A model generated the notes under the pieces. The model saw only the letters and a program-made list of their open reading frames with translations, was not told where the DNA came from and searched no databases. A stretch of 64,000 nucleotides of DNA from Incurvaria masculella (lineage: Eukaryota; Arthropoda; Insecta; Lepidoptera; Incurvariidae): positions 4,052,501 through 4,116,500 of the forward strand of contig OX335651.1 of assembly GCA_946894095.1 (NCBI GenBank). Direction: 5' to 3'. A program made the translations under genes and the position numbers. Positions 39,119 to 51,699 of the stretch are shown in pieces. Position 1 is the stretch's first letter. Every line of letters begins with the position of its first letter.

Positions 39119-41420
39119 ACAGTAAATATAATTAATTAATTTTCGTAATATATTATATATTTTTGTATTATTAATTTAATGTATTATTTTCTTATTATTT
39201 ATTACGTTTTATTATTGTTCCATTATAAATCATTTTATCTGCAATTCGACAGTAAATTTACGAAAATAGTTAATATCTATGAAACGCACTTCAGCAAGCA
39301 GTTAAATTGGAATGTAACCATGGCATACGTTCATAGATCTGTTATAATTGCCTATTACCCCCAATTAACTGTATATCGACCCACAAAATATCTCGCATTC
39401 CCTGTATACACGAAACATCATTCAATAGCCAACTTCAAACTTCATTCGAAACCCAACAAAGATGAGAAACAAGAACGCAAACGGAGAACTTCTCCCCTAC
39501 ACAAATCCGCGCCCACTTGAGAATTGATCTGAGATGCCGCGGCGACCCCTCGACAGACTGTGATGAGTCCCAGGATAAGGGGGCGCCAGACTTGAAGCGG
39601 GTCGATAGGGAAATTCTGAGAACCTAAAGTGCGAGTACCGAAATATTTCGACCTTGTCACGCTTTAGCGCCATACCGAGGCCCTAGTCCGAGTTTGTCGT
39701 TAACGTTTAAATATTTCGCGCGGACGCGAGAACCTCGCAGAACTTGGTCCTATTTGAGTGTTTATTTATTCATATGTGTAAAGTGTGGACTTTTTCGTCC
39801 AGCTAAAACAAATTTTCAAGTAAATTTTATCAAAAATGATCAATTCAGACTTTATCTGTAAGTAAAGTGATGAATTTCCCGGAAAATTATAATGTATGGG
39901 CGGTTGAGTGTAGACGAAGTGAGTGGAAAAAAAAGTCAAAGAAAATTCGAACTTTTACGATTTTTCCGCCATTGCGGCGACCTTGAATTCTCCACATATT
40001 CAACAGTAAAGAAGGGCGATCGGTTTGTCGATAACGTAAAACTCGGACTCAGGCTCAGTCCAGCATAATATCCCTGGTTCGGGTTCCGTCACAGATACAA
40101 AAGTACTACAAGTGTACAAGGTACTAGACCTCTTAATTTCGTCCCACAACTTTCGTATTAAGGGATTAGGGAAAGATATTACACACACACATCCTCAAAT
40201 ATAATCATGCCACTTCCCTGGAGAGGAAGTCTACCAACCAACTTTCAGTATATTTACAGGCATACATAATTTTTTACATTGTATTTGATTAACGATGATT
40301 CGTACAAATTCTGTCGCTTCATACAAATAATTTTAGATACATACTTCTGACCTGCCGATTTCGTTATTAATTTCGTCAGTCCAGGCCGTTTCATATTGAA
40401 TATCCTGAGACCCGGAAACAGAATGGTTATAATTTTTCAAACACGTCACTTTTAGTGAACTGCATGGAGTTGACTCAGCTCCCTTCCATACTGTCCATAA
40501 AAAGTGATGTGTTTAATCTTAGGTTGACGTTTATTTTGATGATTTGTCCTTTCGTGCACTCGACTCTAGTCACTACTTAATGTTTTAGTCAGTACTGTGT
40601 TATCCGTCTAATATACAAGTCTCCAGTGAACTGATTCTAATTTCTACTACCCATGTGTGCATATGTGGTTACACAAAGTTAGGTGAATAAACCCCCAATT
40701 GAAATGTCCTGTCAACGTGTTGTTTCATCAAATGACCACTGAAGGTAAAATTAAAACGGATGAGAGTTTTATATGGAATCCAAACCTTGATCAAATAAAT
40801 ATATTTGATAAACAGAAATAAACATATGGCAAGTCGAAAGTAACACCAAATATTCCTACTCCAGTCATCGCGATCGATTGCTTTCACTCTTCGTTTATGC
40901 GAGCGAACAAAAAGAACTCGTAAACTTTCCACTAACTCCAACTCTTTCCTTTTATCTACATCTTTTCTAACTTCGCCCTCTTAACAATTTCCCCTTCTGA
41001 GATAATACGAAGTTTTTGATAAAGGAAAAAAGCGTTTTGTTGTTAAAATTTTTGTGGGCCATTGAAGCAGTGATTTCTATAGCCGTTGCTGCTATATTTT
41101 TAATCAAATATTTTCCAAACAAGTATACATTGATTTAATTGCCGGCGGTTGTGCCGCAATAATAAATTAGTTTCTTCTATTTTTACCCACCTATATTTAT
41201 TTCTCGAATACCAAACTAACCTCCAATTTGGCGTGGCACTTATATTGTAACTGACCAACTCACTAAATTCTATTTAATGTGTTTTTTTATCGTTGTGTAT
41301 ATTACTATTCCAGGTGCGAAATGCTCAAAACCTTAGTTTGCTTAAAAAGGACTCTATTGATTTGTCGTAATGTTTCATAGACAAGATTATGAAGAATGAA
41401 CTGAATCTTATATGACACTG
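39119..41420. other. Largest stretch without a recognised feature (2.3 kb)
   Basis: AT-rich apart from 39520-39760. Two frames over 90 codons (39179-39520 plus, 40669-40941 minus) show no domain, splice context or repeat match. Confidence 0.45.
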
Positions 41421-42024
41421 AGGGCCGATTTTACAGTCCTCTGATAGTACTAAAAGGCATGATAGTGCAAACTGAAGTATGCCTAAAGACAGATAGTCAT
41501 TACCAGAGGATTAAGTGTAAAATGTATACTGTAATTTTACTTTGCTAAATAAAAAAATACTAGAATGGATTTTTTTTTATGTGACTGGACTTGGATGGCT
41601 AATACCACACCTTCTGTCATGGTATTAGCCCAACACACCACATGGGAACTAGGTGCCATGCCAGGACCTTCCTTATATTGCACGGCTACATTGAACTGGA
41701 TGGAAAACACGGACAATTTTCATTGCCGCTTCGACCATCGTTCATCCAATGCGGTGGTACCAACCCGGGCGGGATTAACCCTACCACCTAGTAAGTAAGG
41801 AAGGGGACCTACAGTTTAACGTGGAATCCGAACCACGGCCAGCCTCTCTCAACGGTCGAATGGTCACCCATCCAAGACCAGACCGGACCCAGCGTTGCTT
41901 AACTTCGGAGAGCGATCGCCGAAGTGTCGCGCCACTGGGCCACTGAGGCTGACATGGATAAGCAGCGGCGTAAATAAATTCGTCGAATGTTATCTGGCTG
42001 ATTAACAGACTAAAATCGGCTCTA
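41421..42024 (+). mobile_element. MITE carrying a nested SINE
   Basis: The left end AGGGCCGATTTTACAGTCCT and right end ACTAAAATCGGCTCT are inverted. The interior includes GGATAAGCAGCGGCGTAAAT. Removing the SINE (41571-41953) and one ATGGAT restores the layout of 48840-49058. Confidence 0.75.
41571..41953 (-). mobile_element. 5S rRNA-headed SINE, full length, nested in a MITE
   Basis: A near-identical copy with an 8-T start (poly-A reversed). ATGGAT duplicates flank it at 41565-41570 and 41954-41959. It interrupts the MITE at 41421-42024, whose uninterrupted relative lies at 48840-49058. Confidence 0.92.
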
Positions 42025-43137
42025 GACGGTGGTCAAGTGTCTTTTTTAAAAGAGTCTTATAACATTAAAACATATTATATCATAGCATACAGGTAATAAA
42101 ATAAGAAATGTTATTTTGAATGGAGCTCTTCTCAGTGAACTAAGATATTCGTGAAAATAATTTTAAATGCAACAAATATTCCAAATTCTCCCCTTGTCGA
42201 AGACAATACGCTATATTAAGAAAAAAATTGTCTCAAACAATCTTCAATCAAAACTCAGCTAAAATGACGCTCCTCGAGAATGTTTTTGGGAGAATTTAAG
42301 AATAAAAGAGAACCTTAACTGAATTTCATTCGCGTCTTCACGCTTGCTTCAGCCGTAACAAAATTAATTAAGAGGGACATAAAACGTTATAATATAGCCA
42401 TTCCGGCAATGGACTCTGACAAAATTCTAATTTGCATTAAATTAAATGGGGAAATGTTTGGGTTAGTTACCGGTTCGAGTTGTGTCAGTCCCAAAAACGT
42501 AACTAGACCTAAAAATACCAACATCAAAATATTAACTAATATAAATATAAGCGAAAACCTACAAGTTTGTGGTGCAACAATTTATTTAATTTCTGTAATG
42601 GTGTGTTTGTGTGCATTATGTGTCATCGCATGTATGAACACATCTTCTTATCTAGGAAAAATGATAATTGTTGAAAATGGGTCATGGTTTGAATTTTTAC
42701 GACAGTATTGATTACCATTATTATGTGTTAACCAATGGTATCTACATTAAAAAGTATTGTAATTATATATGTTCTTTATCAGATTGTTTTCAAAGTGTAA
42801 TTATATGTTGCTAAGAGCTTCTATTTAACTCTCTATCCACATTTTATTTTTTCTGATTATAGGGCGTCAGATACACCAAATGTTCGGATTTGAGTAATAC
42901 AAAAATATATTATACTAGATTCGGTGATAACATCTGAATTGGATGACTTGATTGCCGAATAAAAGATAGGTGAAAACGCAGATTAGTATTTAAATCGATT
43001 GTACATTTACATCGATTTCGTTTGCAAAGAGCTTGTTGGCACCTTGGTTACAACAACTCGTGTTGCGACATTGTTTCGATAATTTTCTCCTGTATTTCAT
43101 TGATTCACTTGTGGATGAGCCTACCTATCTTCATGGC
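42025..43137. other. Unassigned; contains a 100-codon frame with one hydrophobic helix
   Basis: The plus frame 42409-42711 starts MDSDKILICIKLNGEMF and has a hydrophobic segment (ATIYLISVMVCLCALCVIA, residues about 56-74). No homology is recognised; chance is likely at this length. Confidence 0.25.
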
Positions 43138-43417
43138 TTAAGGACGTTTCGAACCAAACTCCAACGGCCATCATGTCAATAGATGGCGCTGTATAATATT
43201 TATTACAAAATTAATGATATCTCCTAAAGTAGTTAATTGTTTAACATGAGACAAAAAAGGCGAGTTTTCCCAGACTTTGCGTGATAATACAGGGTCCTCA
43301 TTAATTTCGCAATTACTTGAGGTTATGATAACATGATATCCACTTATAGCAACACACTAATACAAAAAATAAGGAGCTCTGACCTCAAGTAATTTGTATG
43401 GGTCGGAATATCCTTAA
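43138..43417 (+). mobile_element. TTAA-flanked MITE, related ends, different interior
   Basis: It starts TTAAGGACGTTTCGAACCA, ends ATGGGTCGGAATATCCTTAA and carries ATAGATGGCGCTG inside. Only the termini match the two preceding copies, as expected of elements mobilised by one transposase. Confidence 0.6.
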
Positions 43418-44092
43418 TACTAATCTACTTTTTAAATTAAGTCGAGAAATAATTTGACAGAACCCTTCGTTATCGTCGCTGCCAGCCGATCTTTGTTGAA
43501 TACCGGCTAGCCCTCCGACATTTTCTCTTCAGTGGACTATCTTTCTCCGCTGCAGGTCACCTTAGCTCCTCTCCAGTAAAAGAAAATATTTTAACTACAT
43601 AAAACTCCCGATCCAACCACCAACAACCCAACAAACACCCAATGATAAATAAAATAGCGCAGAATCATGATGGTCTTAACGTGACGTTTAGTATATTTAT
43701 AAAGCACCTTATTTCCGAAAATGCAGGCACTGACGAACATAAGCAATCGGTTGTGTGCGAAATTTATGAAACAAATTTGAAACAGTCGTCCATGCATATA
43801 TTGTTTGATCGTACTTAAATTATAACTTCTTTGTAGTCCATCATATGGTGGTTTCAACACAATGAAAGAAATAAATAAAGAAAGAAAGAAAATGAATTTA
43901 TTCAAACAACAAAAACACATAATTACACGTAATTACATAAGAAAATGAGTTAATCTTAAGTTTAATATGAAATTTTAAAGAATACAAAAAAATAAAATAC
44001 AAAAGCATTTGAAGTACATATTAAGGTAATAAACAGTGTTGTTGTATGTACAATACCTTTCCATACATGATTTTAGAGTCCCGCAACATTTA
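43418..44092. other. Unassigned
   Basis: A GAAA-rich run at 43865-43890; nothing else. Confidence 0.5.
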
Positions 44093-44260
44093 TATAGAAG
44101 AATCAGCTTGGTTTTCACCAATGGCTGATTTATATTAATTGACACTTAAAGGGCCTTTACTACTAAAGTGCTGATTATCTTCTACTGGTATCAAAAGCAA
44201 GATTGTAAGGCTAATTTAACGTACGGATTAAGCTAATCAGTACTTGGTGGAAAATTCCCT
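44093..44260 (-). repeat. Dispersed repeat shared with 14575-14700
   Basis: The inverse of the 14.6-kb repeat, including AAAGGGCCTTTACTACTAAA and AAGTGCTGATTA. Its outer AATCAGCTTGGTTTTCACCA and AGTACTTGGTGGAAAA may be the termini. Confidence 0.5.
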
Positions 44261-44660
44261 TAAAAATGGTGTTAAGTTCTCAAAATAGTCTTTTTAAGAA
44301 TTAATTGCTTTCAAAATATCTCAGAAACAATATTAGTTAATAATTTGGTTAGAGAATATTCATGAATTATAATGAAATATTATTTGATTAAAGTTGGAAG
44401 AGAAAGCCGATGGATGCGGGGCTCTCCACTATGTGGGATGGTAGTGGCCACATCTAAAGTATCACCATCGAACCGGCCTGGACCCACTACCACGGGTCCC
44501 ACTCGCTGCCGGTGGGGTATCAACCATGTTGGTTTTTATCATCTGTTTTTTGGAATTTTTGAAATATATGTTAATACAAATGCAAACTCAATAAATAATA
44601 TCTATATGATTTATTGCAATCGTTACAAAAGTAAATTGTAAATGCAGATCAATCGCTGTT
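44261..44660. other. Unassigned
   Basis: A GC-rich patch at 44410-44530 is without a recognised motif. Confidence 0.45.
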
Positions 44661-44820
44661 AGGCCCAGTTGCAGAAAAACATACAAATCTAGAACAACGT
44701 ATGATTGTACGTAACGTTTTGTGAAACGATTTGCTTAGGCCCATACAAAATGACGTGTTCATTCAGAAGTTAACCCAACATTAACGTTGACATCTATTTC
44801 TGCAACCGGGAGCAAGGTAA
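44661..44820. mobile_element. Short MITE with GGCCCAGTTGCAGAAA ends
   Basis: The left GGCCCAGTTGCAGAAA and right TTTCTGCAACCGGG are inverted over 14-16 bp. The interior is unremarkable. Confidence 0.55.
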
Positions 44821-47149
44821 CCTCAGAACGGAGGTCTTTCACTGCACTGTTAATGTGCATCACAATTGACTACATTATTTTAGAAACATCTGTAGAAATA
44901 GTAACATTTAACAAAACTATAACTTTTATCATCGCATATATATAGATTTAGGGCAATGTTCAGAAATCTAGCCACTGTCCAAGTACATAAATCACCGAAG
45001 CAGGTTGACACTACTCGAACCGAGTCGCGGTCACCGTTTCAGTGACAGGCACTCCGCCGTGACAGTTTCGGGTAATTACCCTTTTCTCTTTATTCAATTT
45101 CTTTCACCCTCGTCAGGTTAATATTCTCCTGTAATATCCGCCAACCTTTGCCGTTGCTCAAAGTTCATTATAATTTGGAACGGTATTAAAAAAGTCATCT
45201 TTTCCGCTCGATTTATTATGAAAAGTGAAAGCGAATTTTTGGAATGAGACAGGCTAGATTTTTATTTGACATCAAGGTCTGTAGATGAAATTATTTTATA
45301 AAAATATTAAAACATTCAGTGAACCTAAATTGTGCATCTGCTTCCCGGATAGCGGTACATTTAGGACTTGTTATTTAATTCAGACTCAATAAAGTAATTG
45401 GCGGACTGGCAAATTTATGCAATGACAAAGCAACTGGAGATTTATATTTACAAAATATGGATTTCACCTTTATAATATTAGTATGAATAAGGATTTGTGC
45501 CTCTTCCTCCATCTCGCTTCCATTTCATTCATTGGAATCAAAACAAAAACATTTTTCTGGATACAGACATCGGGAAACATCTACAACATTATTTCGCCAC
45601 CGGGCCGCATCTTCAGACCTAACCCTAATCCAATCAAATCCTCCAACTCGCCGATTTGAGATAAGTAAGTCCACTCCTCGAAACGTTTGAGAGACCCTTC
45701 ATCTTCCGAACGCGATTACCGCTGAGGGTGGAATCTATTTTACTCGTGTAGTACACATTTTGCTTGTTGGGCCCGTCAAATAAAGTGACGAGAATTTCGG
45801 ATTTTTTCTAGGTGACGCGATGTAGTACAAAAGGAGAAATGATATTGGACGGGTGTGCAGCGAGAAAGGAAGACTTCTTAGAAATAGAGAGTCACAATTC
45901 TGTACTGGCGAGTAAAAGCTGTTATGTGTTTGTGTCTATTAATTTAATCTAAATATGTTTATTAATCAAATGAAGTACTTGATTTGGAATTTCTTGAATT
46001 TTATGTAATGTGTATACAATTTAAATGTTATCTTAATAATTTTATAGAATTTGATTTTCAAATTTATCTATTTTAATTCGATTTGTATTGATTTTATTTT
46101 GATTTCAATTGTTTATTGCTTATTGTTTATTGCAGGTGATGTAGTGCAGCCTAATATGGATATTTTGGTCCGAAATAAATCATTATTATTATGAATGGCA
46201 TGAAACAATTTATAAAAATGCTGGTATTTGTAACATAATAAAAAAGCATGGCGTGACAACGTAACTTTTAGTACGGAAAACGTGACAACAATGTGAAAAT
46301 AGAACACGGCACATGAAAAAATATTCCTCGGCCTCATGATTAGCTTACAGTTGTAATTATTGTCTTTATTATTACACATTGTTTTACGAAATTATATATA
46401 TAAGTGTTTAGAGTGCTCGCAGATCCTGAAAAAAATAAGTAATCTCATAAGCTCATGATTTTTAAAAAAATAATACAAGGGTCTATTATTTTACGTACAT
46501 ATCCGATTCTCTTGAAAAAAATACTGTATCGGTACTTTGTTCATCCTTGGATGTTGTCAGAAAAATGTAAATATTTAATTAAATATTCTCAGATCGTGAA
46601 AAAATAAGTAATCTCTTAAGCTACCAGAGACTTATTTAATATGAGACTGACTGCAAATAACAGTGAGATAATAGAACTTTTTTATTCCCTAATTACTCCG
46701 CCAAGTTTTATTAAATGGCTTAACGAGCTTAATGAAACGCTCCGCCCTGCCCAACTCCCACCGTTTCAGGCGTTTTCAGGCAAAATGAATCTTTTTACTG
46801 TCCTGAGAGTTTACATTATTAACAATGTTAGTGGAAACTGAGATGTTTCCGACCTCGTAACGGAAGTTAAGCTTTAATAAAGATTACTTGAACTGAATTA
46901 ATTAAACAAGCGTTACTCAAACTTGGTTATCCTTTTGCTATAATATTTATAACAACGTGGAATGGCAATACATTGAGATATTATTGTTGCCCAATCTATA
47001 GTAAAGATGTTTTCCTAACAACAACCGGCCAAGTGCGAGTTCCGTACCATCGTATTAGATTTCACACAAGAAAAAAAAGTTTTTTGTATGTGGCTCCCCT
47101 TTAATTTTTATATTTTTATTATTTAACCTATTTGTCGTTACAGCGGTAA
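44821..47149. other. Unassigned, 2.3 kb
   Basis: The phrase AGATCCTGAAAAAAATAAGT near 46423 recurs as AGATCGTGAAAAAATAAGT near 46591, a diverged direct repeat of about 170-bp period; no other signal. Confidence 0.45.
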
Positions 47150-47270
47150 GATAAGTACACAAACCTGTGAAAAATTCAGCTGCCTACCTATTACAGTTCA
47201 TGAGATACAGCCCTGTGACAGACGGACGGAAAGACAGCGGAGGCTTAGTAATAGGGTTCCGTGGGTTTAT
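47150..47270 (+). repeat. Dispersed AGGGTTCCGT repeat
   Basis: CAGCTGCCTACCTATTACAG, GATACAGCCCTGTGACAGAC, GGAGGCTTAGTAATAGGGTT and CCGTGG. Confidence 0.55.
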
Positions 47271-47644
47271 GTGATTACGTATGCAGCATCGAAATCAGTA
47301 ATATCTGACAAAACAAATTTTGTGTCCTTAGATAAATATTTAAGACAGTGGAAGATACGAATACCCCACTGACTGCATGTTTTTTCTGACGTGGAGTGTT
47401 CATGGTTTTACAATAGGGAAAACAGATGGCGCAGATTTAATGATTCAGTCCCAAGCTGCGAAGATGGAGGAAGGAAAAATAGGGGTGCGCTATTACAACC
47501 CAAGTCGTGTTGTCTAAACACAAAATATTGAAACGTTCATGCTTAGCAAATAAGCTAAGTATTTCAATCATAATCATAATTTACGCCAGTGTAAAAACAA
47601 TGGAAGACTATTGTGCGTAAGGAAATAAACTTCTTTGGTTTCTA
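47271..47644. other. Unassigned
   Basis: Contains an AGATGGCGCAG phrase at 47426, common in lepidopteran repeats; nothing else. Confidence 0.45.
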
Positions 47645-47814
47645 GGGCTGAGTTAAATAGTCGCCACCAAAACTAATGCTAACGCAAAGTAGTACTTTGT
47701 GACGTCACTTTGATACTTTTTGTATGGACGAAATCTCAAAGCAATTCCAATTGACGTCACAAAGTACTACTTTTCGTTAGTCTTAGTTTCTGTTACGACT
47801 ATTTATCTCAGCCT
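47645..47814. mobile_element. Palindromic MITE
   Basis: The arms extend from GGCTGAGTTAAATAGTCG and CTAACGCAAAGTAGTACTTT to their near complements ending in CTCAGCC. Each arm is about 70 bp with a central spacer around TTTTTGTATGGACG. A tandem array starts 16 bp to the right. Confidence 0.75.
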
Positions 47815-47829
47815 GAGTCTCTGAATTCG

Positions 47830-48103
47830 GAGAACGATTAAGAGTTTTAGAGTTGGGCGGTGTGACTTAGGGGCCTTGAAGTCTGAGAACGATTGAGCTT
47901 TTTAGAGTTAGGCGGTGTGACTTAGGGGAGGTGATGTCGCAGAAAGGTTGAGCATTTTAGAGTTGCGTGGTGTAACTTAAGAGCTCTGAAGTTGGAGAAC
48001 TATTGAACATTTTAAAGTTGGGCGTTGTGACTTGGAGGCTCTGAATTGGAGAACGATTAAGCATTTTAGAGTAGGGCGGTGTGGCTTGGAGACTTGGGGA
48101 TAT
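47830..48103. repeat. Tandem array, five copies of about 55 bp
   Basis: Units begin GAGAACGATTAAG-like at 47830, 47885, 47940, 47995 and 48049, followed by ATTTTAGAGTTGGGCGGTGT and GACTTAGGGG. Divergence between units is moderate. Confidence 0.8.
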
Positions 48104-48839
48104 TTAGTTAAACCCTCTCCCTACGCTTTTCGGGTATGAATTATATATACTAGTTAAAAATATTAATATAACTATTGGTATTGTTTTCACGGAACCCTTG
48201 GTTAATGTGAGTTCGACGAAAATTAGCTAATTGTTATATATTTTAAATTCATTTCCTAAAATATTAGTTTTTAAAAAACATAAACAACTTTACCTATCAC
48301 CGGAAAAAATATATAAAAAAATGCTTAAATAATAATATAATTGATTAAAGTTAAAAAATATAAAGAAATGATATTGGGTATTCAAGGAAAGCAATATCAC
48401 TTTTTACATAAAATGTCATCCTGAAATACCGAACAAAAACGTTCGCTTTAATTTCTTCTTTCATTTCTAGGTAGTTTGAGAGATTTGCTAGTAAAATATA
48501 TTCCTATTACTGCCGAAGAAATATCACTGGAATTACTTCCATTCGTTTTCAGCTTTTCTTGTTTTCTCAGAATCACCGTTTATTATTAGACCTCTCGCGA
48601 GCGACTCAAGGTTCTCGTCGTCTGAAAGGCAGACTGTAACCGCACCCTAGTGGTGAGATTTATTTCACTTCAGGATGTAATATTTTCAGTTTGCTGCGAG
48701 TTGAAAAGAAGTCACCTAAGAATTGAATAGGACAACAGAGATTAAACTACGACTGAACAGGGGAGGATACACTGAAGCAGTGATTTACAGTATTTTATTA
48801 TTAAATAATTATTTAATAAAATTGTTATCTATATTGTTA
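48104..48839. other. Unassigned
   Basis: AT-rich; no feature seen. Confidence 0.5.
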
Positions 48840-49058
48840 GGCCCGATTTTTCAATCCTCAGATAGTACTTAACGGTCTGATAGTACTAATAAAGACGAAA
48901 GTCCTTACCGGAGGATTATATCTCTTATCACAAATGACTTACTGTACTTTTACTAATTAAAATATTGATTTACTATAACGGGTAGATAAGCAGCGGCGTA
49001 AATAAATTCGTCGATTAGTTATCTGAATGATTATCAGACTATTGAAAAACCGGCCCTT
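48840..49058 (+). mobile_element. MITE, uninterrupted relative of 41421-42024
   Basis: GGCCCGATTTTTCAATCCTC at the left and GACTATTGAAAAACCGGCCC at the right are inverted. It shares GATAAGCAGCGGCGTAAAT with its relative. Confidence 0.7.
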
Positions 49059-49886
49059 AGGCCGGAGTGCACGACGCTTCGTAAAATGTTATCCGTTACT
49101 GATTACATTTGACGATGATGTGACGGCTAATCGCCCATCATATGAAATTGCGTTGCACGTAACATATTTTCGTCAAAGTTAGCTTGCCAGGAGTCAGACC
49201 ACAAATAGTCCCTCGAAACAATCGGCAAAAATGTTTGCTGTATGGCAACTCTTAGCACCGCCTGAGCTGACATAGTACTGCCCTTCTCTCACAGTACATA
49301 AACAGAAAGGGACAGGCACAATTGAAGCACCATCTAGCGTCAACCATTCGTACTAACAAACAAAACAGTTGCTCCTGGAGCCGCGGGGTGGCGCTACTAG
49401 CGCCCAATATGTCGGCTTGCTATCAGCTGTTGGTAGCACCACAGATTACATAGATTTGCCGCCGAAATTTTTAATCTGTGGAACCGAGTGCCAGGCTAAT
49501 AATTATGAAAAACAAAGCATTGCATTCCATTAATGGCGACGTTTGCCTATTATTTAAGGTCCAATAAGACTACAATAATATAAAAATAGTAACTTTTGAT
49601 ACTTTGAATTATAATTTGATCGTGATTTTGACGGTGATCAATGGGTCCGGAGTGTTTACGATTAGCGGTTAACATCAGCGGTCAACGTAATGTTTAAGTT
49701 TCGTGCAACGCAAAATTTGCCTGATCAGGCCTTAATCATACGTTGACGGTGATGTTGACGAGCAAGACGGTACGTGCAACCGGGGCTTAGAGTTACTAAA
49801 CAATATGGTAAAAAGGAACTCTTTTACTATTATTATGTCCCGTTATCCGTCCGTCTGTCTGTCTGTCCCCGTGTGCCATTTTTCAG
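49059..49886. other. Probable element with GTTGACG-rich right end
   Basis: GCCGGAGTGCACGAC at the left and GGTACGTGCAACCGGGGC at the right suggest diverged termini; GTGATGTTGACG-like phrases recur at 49630-49760. A (CTGT)n run lies at about 49850-49865. Confidence 0.35.
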
Positions 49887-50290
49887 CTCGTGGCGTAGGG
49901 GCTCGAGGACTTTCCTTTCATGCGAGAAGTCACGGGTTCAAAACCTCATCCCGGTCGTGCACCATTTTCTTTCTCTTTCTGAGTTAGATAAGTGCATTTC
50001 GTTATGTACGTCACATATTCCATTGTTCGGACCATTGCCAAAGGTCCCAAGGGGACCTACAGTTTTCCATTGCTCGGAAAACTGTAGGTCCCCTTACCCA
50101 ACTAGGTTGTATGGTTGCAGCTGGAGTACAAAAATTCCGTGTTTTCCATCTAGTTCAGTACAGCCGTGCTCATAAACGCCACATCCTGTCATGGCACCGC
50201 AATCCTTCAGAAATGTGGTGTATTGGGCCAATATCATTACGGTGGCTATGTGGTATAAGCCATCCATGTTAGATTTCATAAATAAAAAAC
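49887..50290 (+). mobile_element. tRNA-headed SINE with internal inverted duplication
   Basis: B-box-like GGTTCAAAACC is near 49934-49944, and the head, linker and body are in the usual order. The body start is duplicated in inverse orientation: AAGGGGACCTACAGTTTTCC at 50049-50068 and its exact complement at 50076-50095. The copy also lacks part of the body that normally follows (the GGTTGGTACCATCGC section). Confidence 0.8.
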
Positions 50291-50839
50291 GTGGGGATAT
50301 TATATATGGGATTAAGTAGATAGTATGGTTGAATGTTAAATCTTTGCAGTCGATGTCCGCAACGCAGTTTAAGCGTTTTATCATTGTATGTTTTATCTTA
50401 AACTCTGCGTTAGTAGGAGGCATTGACTACGGGAGGAGGGACTGTAGGAGAATTACAAACTAAGAATATGCTAAGAATTTATGAAGAAGCTGGCGAAATT
50501 GGTAGACACAATACCCGCGAATGGTATGTTCGTAGTTATTCGGATCCAGTCTTGCAGTGCATTCATTTAGTAGGTATTTTTACAGGACTCCTTCTTTAGT
50601 TAATTGGTCCTTGCTTCACAGCCGATTCTAGGTAAATTTTAAATTCGTTGACATATCTCATTCGTTGAAATTTAAATGAGATTTTATGGATTTTCATCTC
50701 AAGCCGGATTCAAACCTGCGACCTTTGGATTGTTTAGATTTACAGCTACCAATCTGCGCAGCCCACGACCTGCAATTGACATCTGACTGGACGACGTGTC
50801 AGAGGTCCTTCAGGTCGCGTTGTGAGTCCTGACGATTTC

Positions 50840-51012
50840 TGAAACGTAGTGGATGAACCCATGTCACATTGTACGTCCCCGTTCCTTACTTAAAAGTCAC
50901 CCGGGTTGGGACCAAGAGCATTCGATGACAATTTCCTCCGGCAAAGTGGTGATTTTGGCTATTATCATGAAGAAAGGCCACTTTAATAGCCAACTGTGTC
51001 CATTCCCATAAA
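50840..51012 (+). mobile_element. SINE fragment, heavily diverged
   Basis: It retains CCGTTCCTTACTTAAAAG, CACCCGGGTTGGGACCA and a degraded ATTAGCCATCCATG-like end. Central parts are deleted. Confidence 0.4.
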
Positions 51013-51069
51013 ACATAATCCGTACTATAACATAATATTATATATGCGAGCATACAAACAAAGTTTCTT

Positions 51070-51690
51070 CGACCCCTTAGTTTTCGAATGCGAAATCCTC
51101 GTCGTAGTTACCAAAATATGCTCAATTACTACAAAATCGAGCGTCTGTCATGCAGACGAAACGTTTTCGACTTAATAACATTATATAATAAAATATTCAA
51201 TAATATAATAAAATGCCCGCCACTCCTAAATCTGATTTCAATTAGAGTTCCTTCATATACGACACGATCGAATGCTCTCTTCCATCTCAGTAGAACATGA
51301 ACAAAGGCAGTGTACAGAATGTGTAAAATTTACAATGAAGGGCAAGAAGAATATGATATTTTTAACGATTTCATCGCTAAATTTAAGAAACATGTTAAAG
51401 TTAACCTAAGAGAAACTCCTGCTATACAATGTCATTGTTTGTTCTGTGTGTATCACTTTACTTTATATGTGACTTTATCTGTGTTTTTATTATGTTTTAT
51501 TTTTCTATGTATTAACTTACTCTCATGTGTTTTTGAATTACTCACTGTAGTAATGTCATCTGAACTATATAATCTGTTACCTGTGTTTTAGTGAGAAATA
51601 TTTAGGATATAGGCTATTGTTATATTTGTTACATTTCTTTTTTACTATGTCATTTGGTCTATTTCTGTTTTTTCTCCATAAATAAATAAA
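51070..51690 (+). mobile_element. non-LTR retrotransposon (jockey/CR1-like) 3' end
   Basis: It encodes a degraded reverse-transcriptase tail. YYKIERLSCRRNVFDLITLY, CPPLLNLISIRVP and TTRSNALFHLSR are followed, after a frame change near 51300, by NRMCKIYNE and DIFNDFIAKFKKHV. An AT-rich 3' UTR ends in (TAAA)n at about 51675-51690. The ordered motifs and tail identify a 5'-truncated LINE; the clade assignment is tentative. Confidence 0.7.
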
Positions 51691-51699
51691 TAAACTATT

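Noticed and set aside
50488..50560. tRNA-Leu-like start (TGGCGAAATTGGTAGACAC)
   Set aside because: Only the D-arm region looks tRNA-like; no anticodon arm, T-arm or pairing acceptor stem follows.
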